A stretch of DNA of 40,671 nt from Ruminococcus sp. UBA7158 (GCA_002491605.1 DKWG01000059.1:1-40671), one strand, 5' to 3'; positions 8,345 through 17,231 are shown, counted from the first letter of the stretch. Notes: generated from the sequence alone by a model not told the origin. Made by a program: numbers and translations.

Positions 8345-9355
8345 ATGTCTGAAGCTAATGAATCGAAAAAAATGATATTCTCCGGAATACAGCCCACAGG
8401 AGTTTTCACATTGGGCAACTATTTGGGTGCAGTCAGGAATTGGGCGCCCTTGCAGGACGAATATAACTGTATCTATTCTATTGTAGATATGCATGCATTG
8501 ACTGTTAAGCGCGACCCTATTGCGTTCCGTCAAAAGACACTTGAGTCTTATGCTTTATTGCTTGCCTGCGGAATAGACCCTGAAAAATCCATTGTATTTA
8601 TTCAGAGCCACAACCCAAGCCATGCTCAGCTCAACTGGATTTTGGCTTGCTCAACTCAGTTCGGCGAGCTTTCAAGAATGACTCAGTTTAAGGACAAGTC
8701 CAAAAAGCATCCCGACGATGTAAACGCCGGCTTGTTCACATATCCTGTCTTGATGGCGGCAGATATTTTAACTTACAACGCCGACTTAGTTCCCATCGGT
8801 CAGGATCAAAAGCAGCACTTGGAGCTTGCAAGAAATATAGCCGTAAGGTTTAACCAAAGATTCGGCGAGACATTTGTAGTTCCTGAGCCGTATATACCGA
8901 AGGTGGGAGCGGCAATCAAGAGCTTGCAGGATCCCACAAAGAAGATGTCTAAGTCTGATGACAACCCCAACGCCTGCGTTTATATTCTTGACGACAAGGA
9001 CACTATTATAAGAAAATTCAAAAGAGCTGTTACAGACAGCGATACCGTGGTTAAATTCGCCGATGGCAAGGATGGCATTAACAACCTCATGACAATTTAC
9101 TCATGTGTTACCGGAAAGACCATGGATGAAATTGAGAGCGAGTTTGCAGGCAAGGGCTACGGCGACTTTAAGATCGCGGTGGGCGAATCCGTTGCGGACA
9201 GCTTGAAGCCGATAAGAGACGATTTCAACCGCCTGATGTCAGACAAGGCATACTTAAAGGAATGCTATACTCAGGGCGCTCAGAGAGCCTTTAGAATTTC
9301 CAACAAGCTTGTTACAAAGGTATCAAGAAGAGTCGGCTTTGTCGATGTCAGATAA
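8345..9355 (+). CDS. trpS: Tryptophan--tRNA ligase
   Basis: This is a class I aminoacyl-tRNA synthetase charging tRNA-Trp. The 336 residues match bacterial TrpRS length. FSGIQPTGVFTLGNYLGAV carries the HIGH-equivalent TLGN, and KKMSKSDDNPN is the KMSKS loop. VDMHALT and PVLMAADIL are TrpRS active-site segments. AAGGAG lies 8 bases before the ATG. The T-box upstream, with a UGG specifier and a matching discriminator base, independently supports the Trp assignment. ychF follows after a 26-base gap and is probably co-transcribed. Confidence 0.97.
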   Translation: MSEANESKKMIFSGIQPTGVFTLGNYLGAVRNWAPLQDEYNCIYSIVDMHALTVKRDPIAFRQKTLESYALLLACGIDPEKSIVFIQSHNPSHAQLNWILACSTQFGELSRMTQFKDKSKKHPDDVNAGLFTYPVLMAADILTYNADLVPIGQDQKQHLELARNIAVRFNQRFGETFVVPEPYIPKVGAAIKSLQDPTKKMSKSDDNPNACVYILDDKDTIIRKFKRAVTDSDTVVKFADGKDGINNLMTIYSCVTGKTMDEIESEFAGKGYGDFKIAVGESVADSLKPIRDDFNRLMSDKAYLKECYTQGAQRAFRISNKLVTKVSRRVGFVDVR

Positions 9356-9381
9356 GCTTTTTGAAAGGAACGACACAGAAT

Positions 9382-10476
9382 ATGAAATTAGGTATGGTAG
9401 GACTGCCGAACGTCGGCAAGAGTACATTGTTCAACGCCCTGACAAATGCGGGCGCAGAGTCTGCAAACTATCCGTTTTGCACTATTGAGCCGAATGTCGG
9501 AGTTGTTTCGGTTCCGGATGAAAGGCTTGATAAGCTTGCAAAAATGTATCAGCCGAATAAATTTACGCCTGCATCATTGGAATTTGTCGATATAGCAGGA
9601 CTTGTCAAGGGAGCTTCAAAGGGCGAGGGCTTAGGAAATAAGTTCTTGGCAAATATCAGAGAGTGCGACGCCATTATCCATGTTGTAAGATGCTTTGAGT
9701 CGGACGACATTATCCACGTTGAAGGCTCTGTAGACCCTGCCCGTGACATTGAAACTATAGACTTAGAGCTGATTTTTGCTGACTTAGAGGTGCTGGAGCG
9801 TCGCTTGGATAAGGCAAAAAAGATGCTCAAGGGCGATAAAAAGTATCAGCAGGATATCGACTTCACTCAATCGCTTATAGACCACCTGACAGAAGGCAAG
9901 CCTGCAAGAAGCTATGATTTTACCGACGAGGAGCTTGATTTAATCAAATCCACTCCGCTTTTGTCTCAAAAGCCGGTTATATATGCCGCTAACCTCAGCG
10001 ACGATGATTTTAAGTCAGACCTTAGCGCAAACAAGCACTTTGCAGCGGTTCAGAAGATAGCCGAGCAGGAAGGCTCAGCTGTTTTGCCGATATGCGCTCA
10101 GATTGAAGCCGAGCTTTCGGATATGGACGCTGAGGACAAGGCGATGTTCCTTGAGGACTTGGGTCTTGAGGTTTCGGGACTCGACAGAGTAATAAAAGAG
10201 GGTTACTCATTGCTGGGACTTATCTCGTTCCTGACCGCCGGTAAGGACGAATGCCGTGCGTGGACAATTAAGCGCGGAACAAAGGCTCCGCAGGCGGCGG
10301 GAAAAATCCACACCGACTTCGAGCGCGGCTTCATAAGAGCTGAGGTTATTGCTTTTTCTGACCTTGAGGCCTGCGGCAATATGGTCGCCGCCCGTGAAAA
10401 GGGACTTATTCGCTCTGAGGGCAAGGAATACGTCATGCAGGACGGAGACGTTGTTTTGTTCAGGTTTAATGTTTGA
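9382..10476 (+). CDS. ychF: Redox-regulated ATPase YchF (Obg-like)
   Basis: YchF/OLA1 is a ribosome-associated P-loop NTPase that prefers ATP. MKLGMVGLPNVGKSTLFNALT holds the P-loop. Next come the family segment ANYPFCTIEPNVGVV and the G3 motif DIAGLVKGASKGEGLGNKF. The specificity motif NLSD stands where GTPases have NKxD. A coiled-coil insertion lies at about 130-200, and a TGS domain at the C-terminus (AGKDECRAWTIKRGTKA to GDVVLFRFNV). I start the protein at the ATG at 9382: an upstream in-frame TTG at 9361 overlaps the ribosome site GAAAGGA. That gives 364 residues, the usual length. Confidence 0.96.
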   Translation: MKLGMVGLPNVGKSTLFNALTNAGAESANYPFCTIEPNVGVVSVPDERLDKLAKMYQPNKFTPASLEFVDIAGLVKGASKGEGLGNKFLANIRECDAIIHVVRCFESDDIIHVEGSVDPARDIETIDLELIFADLEVLERRLDKAKKMLKGDKKYQQDIDFTQSLIDHLTEGKPARSYDFTDEELDLIKSTPLLSQKPVIYAANLSDDDFKSDLSANKHFAAVQKIAEQEGSAVLPICAQIEAELSDMDAEDKAMFLEDLGLEVSGLDRVIKEGYSLLGLISFLTAGKDECRAWTIKRGTKAPQAAGKIHTDFERGFIRAEVIAFSDLEACGNMVAAREKGLIRSEGKEYVMQDGDVVLFRFNV

Positions 10477-10500
10477 TTGTGATTTAGTTACAGAAATAAA

Positions 10501-10545
10501 TGCGCTCCGATGCTATAATTTTAAGCATGGGAGCGCAGAATTGTT
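10501..10545 (+). terminator. Hairpin after ychF, probable terminator
   Basis: tgcgctcc (10501-10508) pairs with ggagcgca (10530-10537). Inside, after one G-G mismatch, atgct (10510-10514) pairs with agcat (10524-10528). The tail gaattgttt is only partly T-rich, so efficiency may be modest. Confidence 0.6.
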
Positions 10546-10599
10546 TAATACTATATGTATTTAGTGCTTTCATAAGCTAAAAAATTTCGGAGGAATTCA

Positions 10600-11262
10600 A
10601 TGCAGTATTTCATATCATTTTTGGAGGGCATAGTAACGTTTATTTCGCCCTGCCTTTTGCCGATGCTGCCTATATACGTTTCATATTTTGCAGGCGGCAG
10701 TGAAGAGAGGAGCACGAAGAAGACGCTTAAGAATGCTCTTGGCTTTGTCCTCGGGTTTACGGCAGTATTCGTTCTTTTAGGTGCGCTCGCCGGAACGCTC
10801 GGAAGTCTGCTCAAGCAGTATAAAACCGTCGTCAATATCGTTACAGGCGCAATTGTGGTGCTTTTCGGACTTCATTTTCTCGGTCTTTACAATCTGAGTA
10901 TTTTTAAGGGGACAAAGGGCTTTGGCGAAAGTAAGGACTTGGGATTTTTCTCATCGGCGCTGTTCGGAGTGATTTTTTCAATCGGCTGGACGCCGTGCGT
11001 CGGCGCTTTCTTAGGCTCGGCTTTGATGCTGGCGTCTCAGCAGGGTGAAACTCTCACAGGTATTTTAATGCTTTTGGCATATTCGCTGGGCTTGGGACTG
11101 CCTTTTGTTGCGAGTGCTGTTTTGATTGATAAGCTGAAGTCGGCGTTTAATTTCATTAAGAAGCATTACAGTATTATCAACAAAGCCTGCGGAATACTTT
11201 TAATTGTGGTCGGCATATTGATGATGACAGGTTTGCTGGGCAGATTCTTAAGCGCACTTTGA
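10600..11262 (+). CDS. ccdA: CcdA/DsbD-type transmembrane thiol transporter
   Basis: CcdA proteins pass electrons from cytoplasmic thioredoxin across the membrane to extracytoplasmic thiol proteins. The 220 residues form about six transmembrane helices. The redox pair typical of the family is present: a Cys in the first helix (FISPCLLPMLPIYVSY) and one in the fourth (SIGWTPCVGAFLGSAL). GGAGGA lies 5-6 bases before the ATG. A TlpA-like protein starts 19 bases downstream and a thioredoxin gene follows, giving the complete cytoplasm-to-outside thiol relay. No cytochrome c biogenesis genes are nearby, so a general disulfide-reducing role is more likely. Confidence 0.9.
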   Translation: MQYFISFLEGIVTFISPCLLPMLPIYVSYFAGGSEERSTKKTLKNALGFVLGFTAVFVLLGALAGTLGSLLKQYKTVVNIVTGAIVVLFGLHFLGLYNLSIFKGTKGFGESKDLGFFSSALFGVIFSIGWTPCVGAFLGSALMLASQQGETLTGILMLLAYSLGLGLPFVASAVLIDKLKSAFNFIKKHYSIINKACGILLIVVGILMMTGLLGRFLSAL

Positions 11263-11281
11263 TTTCGGAGGAGGAAAAGTC

Positions 11282-11890
11282 ATGCAGAGTAAATTAAAAT
11301 GGGTTATAATTGCCGCAGCCGCTGTGGTATTGTTTGTCGGAGTATACTTTTTATATGACAATCTGAAGGATAAATACGCACCCGATCAGTTTTCAGACTT
11401 TCAGGCGAATGAGCAGGACGAATCAGACGAACCGAGCGTGACGTCGGACGATTCAAGTCAAGAGGATGAAATAGATTATTCCGCTCCCGACTTTACCGTT
11501 TTGGATGCAGACGAAAACTCGGTAAAGCTCTCCGATTATTTCGGCAAGCCGATTGTTTTAAACTTTTGGGCGTCATGGTGCTATTACTGCAAGGAGGAAA
11601 TGCCTGATTTCAATCAAGCCTACCTCGACAATTCTGACATACAGTTCATGATGGTCAATGTTACCGACGGCAGTCAGGAAACGCTGTCCTCGGCTAAAAA
11701 GTTTATTGAGGACTCGGAGTTTGAGTTCCCGGTATTTTACGACACCGAGCTTGACGCCGCAATAACATACGGAGCGTCAGGACTCCCGATGACAGTGTTT
11801 ATCAATAAGGATGGTGAGCTTGTAACCTATGCAAGAGGCTTGCTCAGTGCAGAAAACCTTCAAAAGGGCATTGAATTAATAAAAGATTAA
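11282..11890 (+). CDS. Membrane-anchored TlpA/ResA-like thioredoxin-fold protein
   Basis: An N-terminal hydrophobic anchor (about residues 7-26) is followed by an acidic, Ser-rich linker (QDESDEPSVTSDDSSQEDE) and a thioredoxin-like domain from about residue 67. NFWASWCYYCKEEMPDF holds the CxxC active site with the unusual dipeptide YY. GLPMTVFI supplies the cis-proline. This is the likely extracytoplasmic partner reduced by the CcdA-like protein encoded 19 bases upstream. A GGAGGAGG ribosome site precedes the ATG. The target is unknown. Confidence 0.88.
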   Translation: MQSKLKWVIIAAAAVVLFVGVYFLYDNLKDKYAPDQFSDFQANEQDESDEPSVTSDDSSQEDEIDYSAPDFTVLDADENSVKLSDYFGKPIVLNFWASWCYYCKEEMPDFNQAYLDNSDIQFMMVNVTDGSQETLSSAKKFIEDSEFEFPVFYDTELDAAITYGASGLPMTVFINKDGELVTYARGLLSAENLQKGIELIKD

Positions 11891-11925
11891 TGTGACAAAA
11901 TCACAGAAAAAATTAAAATTTCGGG

Positions 11926-11931
11926 TATAAT
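11926..11931 (+). promoter_or_regulatory. Candidate -10 box for trxA
   Basis: A perfect TATAAT lies 50 bases before trxA, in the 90-base gap after the TlpA-like gene. I see no good -35, so trxA may also be read from the ccdA transcript. Confidence 0.4.
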
Positions 11932-11980
11932 AAGGATATAAAATATTAAAAATGCAGCCCGTCAGAAAGGAAGAATAAAT

Positions 11981-12298
11981 ATGTCAGTTCTAAGTGTAAA
12001 CAAAAACAATTTCAATTCGGTAAAGTCAAGCGACAAGGTAGTTTTGCTCGATTTCTATGCAGAGTGGTGCGGACCCTGCCGCATGGTTTCTCCGATAGTT
12101 GACGAAATTGCGGAGGAAAATTCGCAGTATTTGGTCGGCAAAATCAACGTTGACGATGAGCTTGAGCTTGCTCAGGCATTCGGTGTATCAAGTATCCCGA
12201 CGCTTGTTGTAATGAAGGACGGCAAGATTGTTACTAAGTCCACCGGTGCAAGACCCAAGGCTTCAATACTGTCAATGCTTGAAGAGGCAAACGGCTGA
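11981..12298 (+). CDS. trxA: Thioredoxin
   Basis: A 105-residue cytoplasmic thioredoxin of normal length. DFYAEWCGPCRMVSPIV contains the classical WCGPC active site, and the cis-proline is in GVSSIPTLVVMKDG. It would reduce the CcdA-like protein and other disulfide substrates; no thioredoxin reductase gene lies in this window. AAAGGA precedes the ATG. The gene converges with the Crp-family gene, with only 13 bases between their stop codons. Confidence 0.96.
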   Translation: MSVLSVNKNNFNSVKSSDKVVLLDFYAEWCGPCRMVSPIVDEIAEENSQYLVGKINVDDELELAQAFGVSSIPTLVVMKDGKIVTKSTGARPKASILSMLEEANG

Positions 12299-12311
12299 TC
12301 TGAAACAAGCT

Positions 12312-12986
12312 TTAGAGCGCAAGCTTTCTCAGACGGCTTTTATCAAGAATCTTAACTCCCTTGCGAGATACTTCAACAATGCCTTCTGCGGAAAAGTATT
12401 TGAGCATTCTTGATACAACCTCTCTTGCCGAGCCTATGTATCTGGCTATTTGCTCCTGTGTCATTAAAACAGTGTCCGAGCCTGTGCGGGCGGCTTCGTC
12501 TGTTAAAAAGATTGCAAGTCTTTTGTCCATGCTCATAAAAAGTATCTGCTGCATGACCCACATAACGTCTGAAAAGCGGCTTACTGCTGTCTCCAAAGCG
12601 AAAATCTTAATATTCGGACAGCGGTTTGAGGCTTCGGCAAAAGCAGAGCCTGATATGACATAGCACTCGCTTTCCTCCTCGGCGCTTACAAAGACGTCAA
12701 AGGTTATGCTCTTGAGCACGCAGGACGCCGACAGCATACACATATCGCCCTTGTGAAGACGGTAGAGCGTTATATCCTTTCCGTCCTCCGACATCATGTA
12801 AAGCCGCAGGCATCCCGAACGCACGAAAATGACTCCCGAGCATTCGTTTCCGCTGTGTACGCTTGCGCCCTTAGGATATGTCAGTGCATATGAATTTTGA
12901 CAGATGAAGTCCTGCTCAGCCTTTGATATATCATTCCAAAACGGCAGAATTTCTTGGTACAGTGTTTTAAACTTGTTTTGCTCCAA
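12312..12986 (-). CDS. Crp/Fnr-family transcriptional regulator
   Basis: The 224 residues comprise an N-terminal cyclic-nucleotide-binding-like beta barrel (about 15-135), a dimer helix (about 137-160) and a C-terminal winged helix with TQEQIARYIGSAREVVSRML. The barrel lacks the cAMP-binding pattern of Crp and the N-terminal four-cysteine cluster of Fnr. It does have seven cysteines (C29, C49, C59, C83, C89, C108, C123), with C83 and C89 in GDMCMLSASCVL. The start is TTG, chosen because AAAGGAG lies 9 bases upstream and no better ATG exists. It diverges from the CoA-disulfide-reductase-like gene with 36 bases between starts, so it probably controls that gene. The effector is unknown. Confidence 0.9.
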   Translation of the reverse strand: MEQNKFKTLYQEILPFWNDISKAEQDFICQNSYALTYPKGASVHSGNECSGVIFVRSGCLRLYMMSEDGKDITLYRLHKGDMCMLSASCVLKSITFDVFVSAEEESECYVISGSAFAEASNRCPNIKIFALETAVSRFSDVMWVMQQILFMSMDKRLAIFLTDEAARTGSDTVLMTQEQIARYIGSAREVVSRMLKYFSAEGIVEVSRKGVKILDKSRLRKLAL

Positions 12987-13022
12987 TTTTAAAAACTCCT
13001 TTCAGAAAAGAGGTAATATTTT

Positions 13023-14693
13023 ATGAAAACTGTTATAGTAGGCGGTGTAGCAGGCGGTGCGTCTGCTGCGGCACGACTGAGAAGACTCGACGAGTCGGCC
13101 AAGATAATCATCTTAGAGCGCGGTGAATACGTTTCCTTTGCCAACTGCGGCCTGCCGTATTATATCGGCGGCGTTATTGACGACAAAAGCAAGCTTACGC
13201 TTCAAACTCCGGAAAGCTTTCGTGCAAGGTTTAATATCGACGTCAGAACAAGCAATGAAGCCGTTAAAATAGACCCTGCCGCAAAGTCTGTCACGGTTAA
13301 AAATCTCAAAACCGGTGAGCTGTACGAAGAAAGCTATGACAGTTTGATTCTTTCCCCGGGTGCTGAGCCTATAAGACCGAATTTGCCCGGCGTCAACGGC
13401 GAGAATGTGTTTACCCTCAGAAATATTCCCGATACATTTAAGATTAAAAGCTATATAGAGACTGCTAAGCCGAAGTCGGCAGCTGTTATAGGCGGCGGAT
13501 ATATCGGAGTTGAGATGGCAGAAAATCTAAAGGAATCCGGACTTGATGTTACCGTAGTCGAGCTTTCGGATCACTTGATAGCTCCTCTTGATTTTGACAT
13601 GGCTGCGGATGTTCACCGCTATATAAAGTCAAAAGGTATAAAGCTTTACCTTAATAACGGCTTAAGGGCTGTAGACGGCAAAACCGTTGTCCTTGACAGC
13701 GGCAGCTTTGATTCCGATATGGTTATACTGAGTGTCGGAGTTCGCCCTGAAACCGCTTTGGCTCGTGACTGCGGAATTGAAGTGAATCAAAGGGGCAGTA
13801 TTATAGTCGACAGTCATATGAAAACCAATTTTGCAGATATCTATGCTGTGGGCGACGCCGTACAGGTTGATGATTTTATTACAGAGCAGCCGTCGTTTAT
13901 TCCGCTTGCAGGACCGGCTAATAAGCAGGGCAGAATTGCGGCGGACAATATAGCCGGTATTTCGTCTGAGTATACAGGCACTCAAGGCTCGGCTGTTTTG
14001 AAGCTGTTTGATATGACGGTTGCTACAACCGGAATCAACGAAAAAAGTGCAAGGTCAGCAGGAATTGACTACGATAAGGCATATATTTATTCCGGCTCTC
14101 ATGCTTCATATTACCCCGGCGCAACCAATATGTCAATAAAAGCTTTGTGGGATAAGAAAACGCTTAAGATAATAGGCGCACAGATTGTGGGCTTCGACGG
14201 CGTTGATAAGCGAATGGATGTTATAGCAGCCGCAATTCGCTTCGGCGCAAGGATAACTGATTTGACTAAGCTTGAGCTTTGCTATGCTCCTCCTTTCGGA
14301 AGTGCAAAGGACCCGGTAAATATGCTCGGCTTTGTCGCTGAGAACGTTGTGACGGGAAAGGTGAAGCAGTTCTTCTGGCACGATGTCGAGGGGCTTCCGA
14401 GGGACGAAAGCGTAACCCTTTTGGACGTCAGAACCAAAACGGAAGTCAGCCGAGGAAAAATCGACGGATTTATAAATATACCGCTCGACGCATTGCGTGA
14501 CAGGCTTTCTGAGCTTCCAAAGGATAAGCCGGTGTACGTTCACTGCCACAGCGGACTGCGCAGCTATATTGCCTGCCGCATTCTTTCGGGAAACGGCTAT
14601 GACTGCTATAACTTAGCAGGCGGCTGGCGGCTTTACGAGTCGGTTATAAACGAAAAAACTGTGCCGGAGTATATCTGTACTGAATGTAAATAA
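13023..14693 (+). CDS. CoA-disulfide reductase-like flavoprotein with C-terminal rhodanese domain
   Basis: An FAD/NAD(P)H-dependent disulfide oxidoreductase of the CoA-disulfide/NADH-oxidase group. The FAD-binding GGVAGGASAAARLRR is at the N-terminus. The single active-site C42 lies in SFANCGLPYYIGG. The second nucleotide-binding loop is VIGGGYIGVEMAE and the FAD site is IYAVGDAV. From about residue 465 a rhodanese domain is fused (VTLLDVRTKTE), with catalytic C508 in HCHSGLRS. The chain ends in an extra CTEC pair (C552, C555). Known fusions of this layout reduce CoA disulfide, CoA persulfide or polysulfide; which one applies here is inference. Neighbouring thioredoxin and Crp-type genes support a sulfur/thiol stress role. 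Confidence 0.93.
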   Translation: MKTVIVGGVAGGASAAARLRRLDESAKIIILERGEYVSFANCGLPYYIGGVIDDKSKLTLQTPESFRARFNIDVRTSNEAVKIDPAAKSVTVKNLKTGELYEESYDSLILSPGAEPIRPNLPGVNGENVFTLRNIPDTFKIKSYIETAKPKSAAVIGGGYIGVEMAENLKESGLDVTVVELSDHLIAPLDFDMAADVHRYIKSKGIKLYLNNGLRAVDGKTVVLDSGSFDSDMVILSVGVRPETALARDCGIEVNQRGSIIVDSHMKTNFADIYAVGDAVQVDDFITEQPSFIPLAGPANKQGRIAADNIAGISSEYTGTQGSAVLKLFDMTVATTGINEKSARSAGIDYDKAYIYSGSHASYYPGATNMSIKALWDKKTLKIIGAQIVGFDGVDKRMDVIAAAIRFGARITDLTKLELCYAPPFGSAKDPVNMLGFVAENVVTGKVKQFFWHDVEGLPRDESVTLLDVRTKTEVSRGKIDGFINIPLDALRDRLSELPKDKPVYVHCHSGLRSYIACRILSGNGYDCYNLAGGWRLYESVINEKTVPEYICTECK

Positions 14694-14745
14694 AGCGATA
14701 TATTCAATTAATAGATAGAGCAGCAGACTTAGACAAAAACAATAC

Positions 14746-14785
14746 AAGCCGTGCCCGATAAGCTTTCGGGCACGGCTTTACTATT
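14746..14785. terminator. Bidirectional terminator between converging genes
   Basis: aagccgtgcccga (14746-14758) pairs perfectly over 13 bases with tcgggcacggctt (14766-14778), with a 7-base loop. On the plus strand the tail is weak (tactatta). On the minus strand GTATTGTTTTTG follows, so it serves the GH31 transcript best. Confidence 0.85.
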
Positions 14786-14837
14786 ACATTATCATGAATA
14801 CATTGATTATAAGCCGCTTATAAAGCACATTCAAGCC

Positions 14838-17165
14838 TTATACCACTTCAAACCTGAGCTTTCTTCCGTCAGACGCTGTAAGCGTTTTGTCGTCTTGAGA
14901 CCATGCAACTGTTGTGAAGCTGTATTCGCCGTTCTCGTAGCCGTAGCCGTCGCCTGCGTCCTCGTAGAGCATAAACTCTGCGTCCTTTCCGTGGTAGACT
15001 TTAAAGGTTATCTCATCATCAGCCGACACATATGGCTTGAACTCGGCAAACGGTATGATTGAGCCTTCCTTTATAAAAACAGGAATGGTGTCAAGAGGCG
15101 TCTCGATGTTTATATACTGACCTCCGTCATAGAGAGTATTTGTGTTCATGTCATACCATCTGTTGCCCTTCGGCAGATAAACTCTTTGAGTACAGTCTGC
15201 ATCGGTAATTGCTCCGGATAGGTCATAATACATAGGTCTTGTGACCGGACATACCATCATGCTGTCCCCGAACAGGTATTGGTCTTTTATATCCAAAACG
15301 TTTTCATCGCTTGAATACTCAAAGGCGAGAGGTTTGATTATCGAGTCGTCGTTAAAGTAAGCGCTTGCCGCCGCTGAATATATATACGGTATGAGTGTAT
15401 ATCTAAGGTGATTTGCTTTTACAAGTGCGTCGTAGAAGCGCATATCGGATTTGTCTTCAAATGCCCAAGGTTCACGGCGGCAGTCCGTTCCGTGCGCACG
15501 GAATATCGGCAGGAATGCTCCCCACTGGAACCACCTGACGTAAAGCTCCTTGTATGCCGGGTCGTTTACTGTGTTATCGTAGTCGCCCTTCCAATACCAG
15601 TTGACGGAGTTCTTAACGAAGAAGCCGCCGATATCCATTGTCCAGTATGGAAGTCCCGATGCGCAAAAGTTAAGTCCTGCCGCAATCTGACGGCGGTATG
15701 TATCCCATGACGCAGCGGTGTCTCCAGACCAAAGAATACATGAATGTCTTTGCTGACCCGTGTACGCGCAGCGCGTCAGGTTGACAACTCGCTTGTCGTT
15801 TGTAACAGAGCGCTGACCTTCATAAAGAGTTTTTGAATGGTTAAACGGGAAAAGGTTTAAGCACCACTTGTCGAACCTGTCTGAGGCAGTGTGTATATAA
15901 TCTTCATAGGCTCTGCCTTCCTCATGCCTGATGACAAGGTTCCATTCAGGTGAATAAGGCTCGCTGTTGTCGCACCACCAAGCGTCGATTCCATGGCAGA
16001 ACAGCTTGTCGTTGACCTGCTTCCAGTAGACCTTGCGTGCTTCGGGGTTGTTGGCGTCATATACGTCCTTAGTTTCGACCATAAGTCCCTTTTCGTTGAA
16101 CTCATTAAAGTCAGGAGTTCCGCCTGAGGGGTTGGGCCAGATTGAAAGCATGAATTTTGCATTCAGCTCATGAATTTTTGCGATGTTCTCAGTGGGATTT
16201 GCATAGCTTACAGAGTCGAATTCCTTTTGACCCCACTGACCGTCCGGCCATGAGCACCAGTCCTGAATAATGCAGTCAAGACCGATATTTCTTTTTCTGA
16301 ACTGAGAAACGGTGTCTATCAGCTCGCCGAAGTTTTCGTATCTCTCCTGGGACTGCATATATCCGAACGCCCACTTTGGAAGAAGCGACGCTTTTCCCGT
16401 GAGCTGACGGTAGCCCTTTATTACGCCGTCCGGGGTTTCACCGTATATGAAGTAAAAATCAAGCTCGTCGTCAGCTTCTGTGTAGATATATGAGCCGTAT
16501 TCGTTGTCGTTGAAGATGAGCGGACTGTAGGTGTCGCTTAAAATTCCGTAGCCCATACTTGAAACAAGCATAGGAATCGCTATTTTACGGTTCGCCTGAT
16601 AGCTGTAAATTGTCTTGCCTCTCAGGTTCATAAAGCCTTCCTCGTGCTGGCCCAAGCCGTAAAGTGCTTCTCCCTCGGCAAAGTTAAGATTTAATTTAGT
16701 GTGATAGAGCCTGCCGTTCTCGATCTGCTTGCCTGCGGTTACGACCTTTTTCTCGCCGTCGGCAGTCTTAATTGTCTCGGTGACAGCTTCGCCGGTTTTG
16801 TAGACTGTAAACTCGTCCAAGGTTCTCGGCTCTTTCTCATTTTCTGAGAGCAAATGACGTCCTTCGACATTAAAATAGCTGAATGCAGAGGTCTTTTTAT
16901 CAATTTCAAGGGTGATGGAATCCGACTTGAATAAAATACTCTCCTTGCCGTCGACAAGTCTGAATTCACCCGATGCTTCTTTTAGGATGACGCCGGGCTT
17001 ATTGCGGTCGGAAAAAGTGCTGCGCTCGGTATAAGTCACTCTTAAAATACTGTCGGTTATGGGAGCGATGCGATGTGTGCCTGTTTCGGAATATAAATAA
17101 AGATATCCGTTTTCAAGCTTGCAGTCAGTTATTGCACGACTCTTTGGCCTAGCAGCATACAGCAT
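14838..17165 (-). CDS. Glycoside hydrolase family 31 (alpha-xylosidase/alpha-glucosidase type)
   Basis: A 775-residue GH31 enzyme with the usual N-terminal beta-sandwich (1-255), (beta/alpha)8 barrel (about 260-600) and C-terminal beta domains. The nucleophile is D399 in DAWWCDNSEP (family WWxDxxEP) and the acid/base is D482 in LWSGDTAASW. Other barrel signatures are WAFGYMQSQERY, QDWCSWPDGQWG and FRAHGTDCRREPW. No signal peptide is seen, so it is probably cytoplasmic, acting on imported oligosaccharides. Alpha-xylosidase activity is suggested by overall resemblance but not proven. It lies 91 bases downstream of an intracellular GH43 gene on the same strand. AAAGGA lies about 9 bases before the ATG. 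Confidence 0.92.
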   Translation of the reverse strand: MLYAARPKSRAITDCKLENGYLYLYSETGTHRIAPITDSILRVTYTERSTFSDRNKPGVILKEASGEFRLVDGKESILFKSDSITLEIDKKTSAFSYFNVEGRHLLSENEKEPRTLDEFTVYKTGEAVTETIKTADGEKKVVTAGKQIENGRLYHTKLNLNFAEGEALYGLGQHEEGFMNLRGKTIYSYQANRKIAIPMLVSSMGYGILSDTYSPLIFNDNEYGSYIYTEADDELDFYFIYGETPDGVIKGYRQLTGKASLLPKWAFGYMQSQERYENFGELIDTVSQFRKRNIGLDCIIQDWCSWPDGQWGQKEFDSVSYANPTENIAKIHELNAKFMLSIWPNPSGGTPDFNEFNEKGLMVETKDVYDANNPEARKVYWKQVNDKLFCHGIDAWWCDNSEPYSPEWNLVIRHEEGRAYEDYIHTASDRFDKWCLNLFPFNHSKTLYEGQRSVTNDKRVVNLTRCAYTGQQRHSCILWSGDTAASWDTYRRQIAAGLNFCASGLPYWTMDIGGFFVKNSVNWYWKGDYDNTVNDPAYKELYVRWFQWGAFLPIFRAHGTDCRREPWAFEDKSDMRFYDALVKANHLRYTLIPYIYSAAASAYFNDDSIIKPLAFEYSSDENVLDIKDQYLFGDSMMVCPVTRPMYYDLSGAITDADCTQRVYLPKGNRWYDMNTNTLYDGGQYINIETPLDTIPVFIKEGSIIPFAEFKPYVSADDEITFKVYHGKDAEFMLYEDAGDGYGYENGEYSFTTVAWSQDDKTLTASDGRKLRFEVV

Positions 17166-17204
17166 ATGTTACAATCCTTTCTTAATAAAAGTACAATTGT
17201 GAGA

Positions 17205-17231
17205 CAGCCGATATAATCATTATATCGGCTG
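17205..17231 (-). repeat. Perfect inverted repeat between the GH43 and GH31 genes
   Basis: cagccgatataa (17205-17216) and ttatatcggctg (17220-17231) pair perfectly over 12 bases with a 3-base loop. Neither strand has an immediate T tract. It is therefore more likely an mRNA 3'-end or processing hairpin, or a leaky terminator, that sets the ratio of the two enzymes. Confidence 0.75.

Noticed and set aside
9361..9381. TTG at 9361 as the start of YchF
   Set aside because: It overlaps the GAAAGGA ribosome site of the ATG at 9382, and the conserved protein begins MKLGMVGLP.
12299..12311. Shared terminator between trxA and the Crp-family gene
   Set aside because: Only 13 bases separate the converging stops and I found no strong hairpin with a T tail there.
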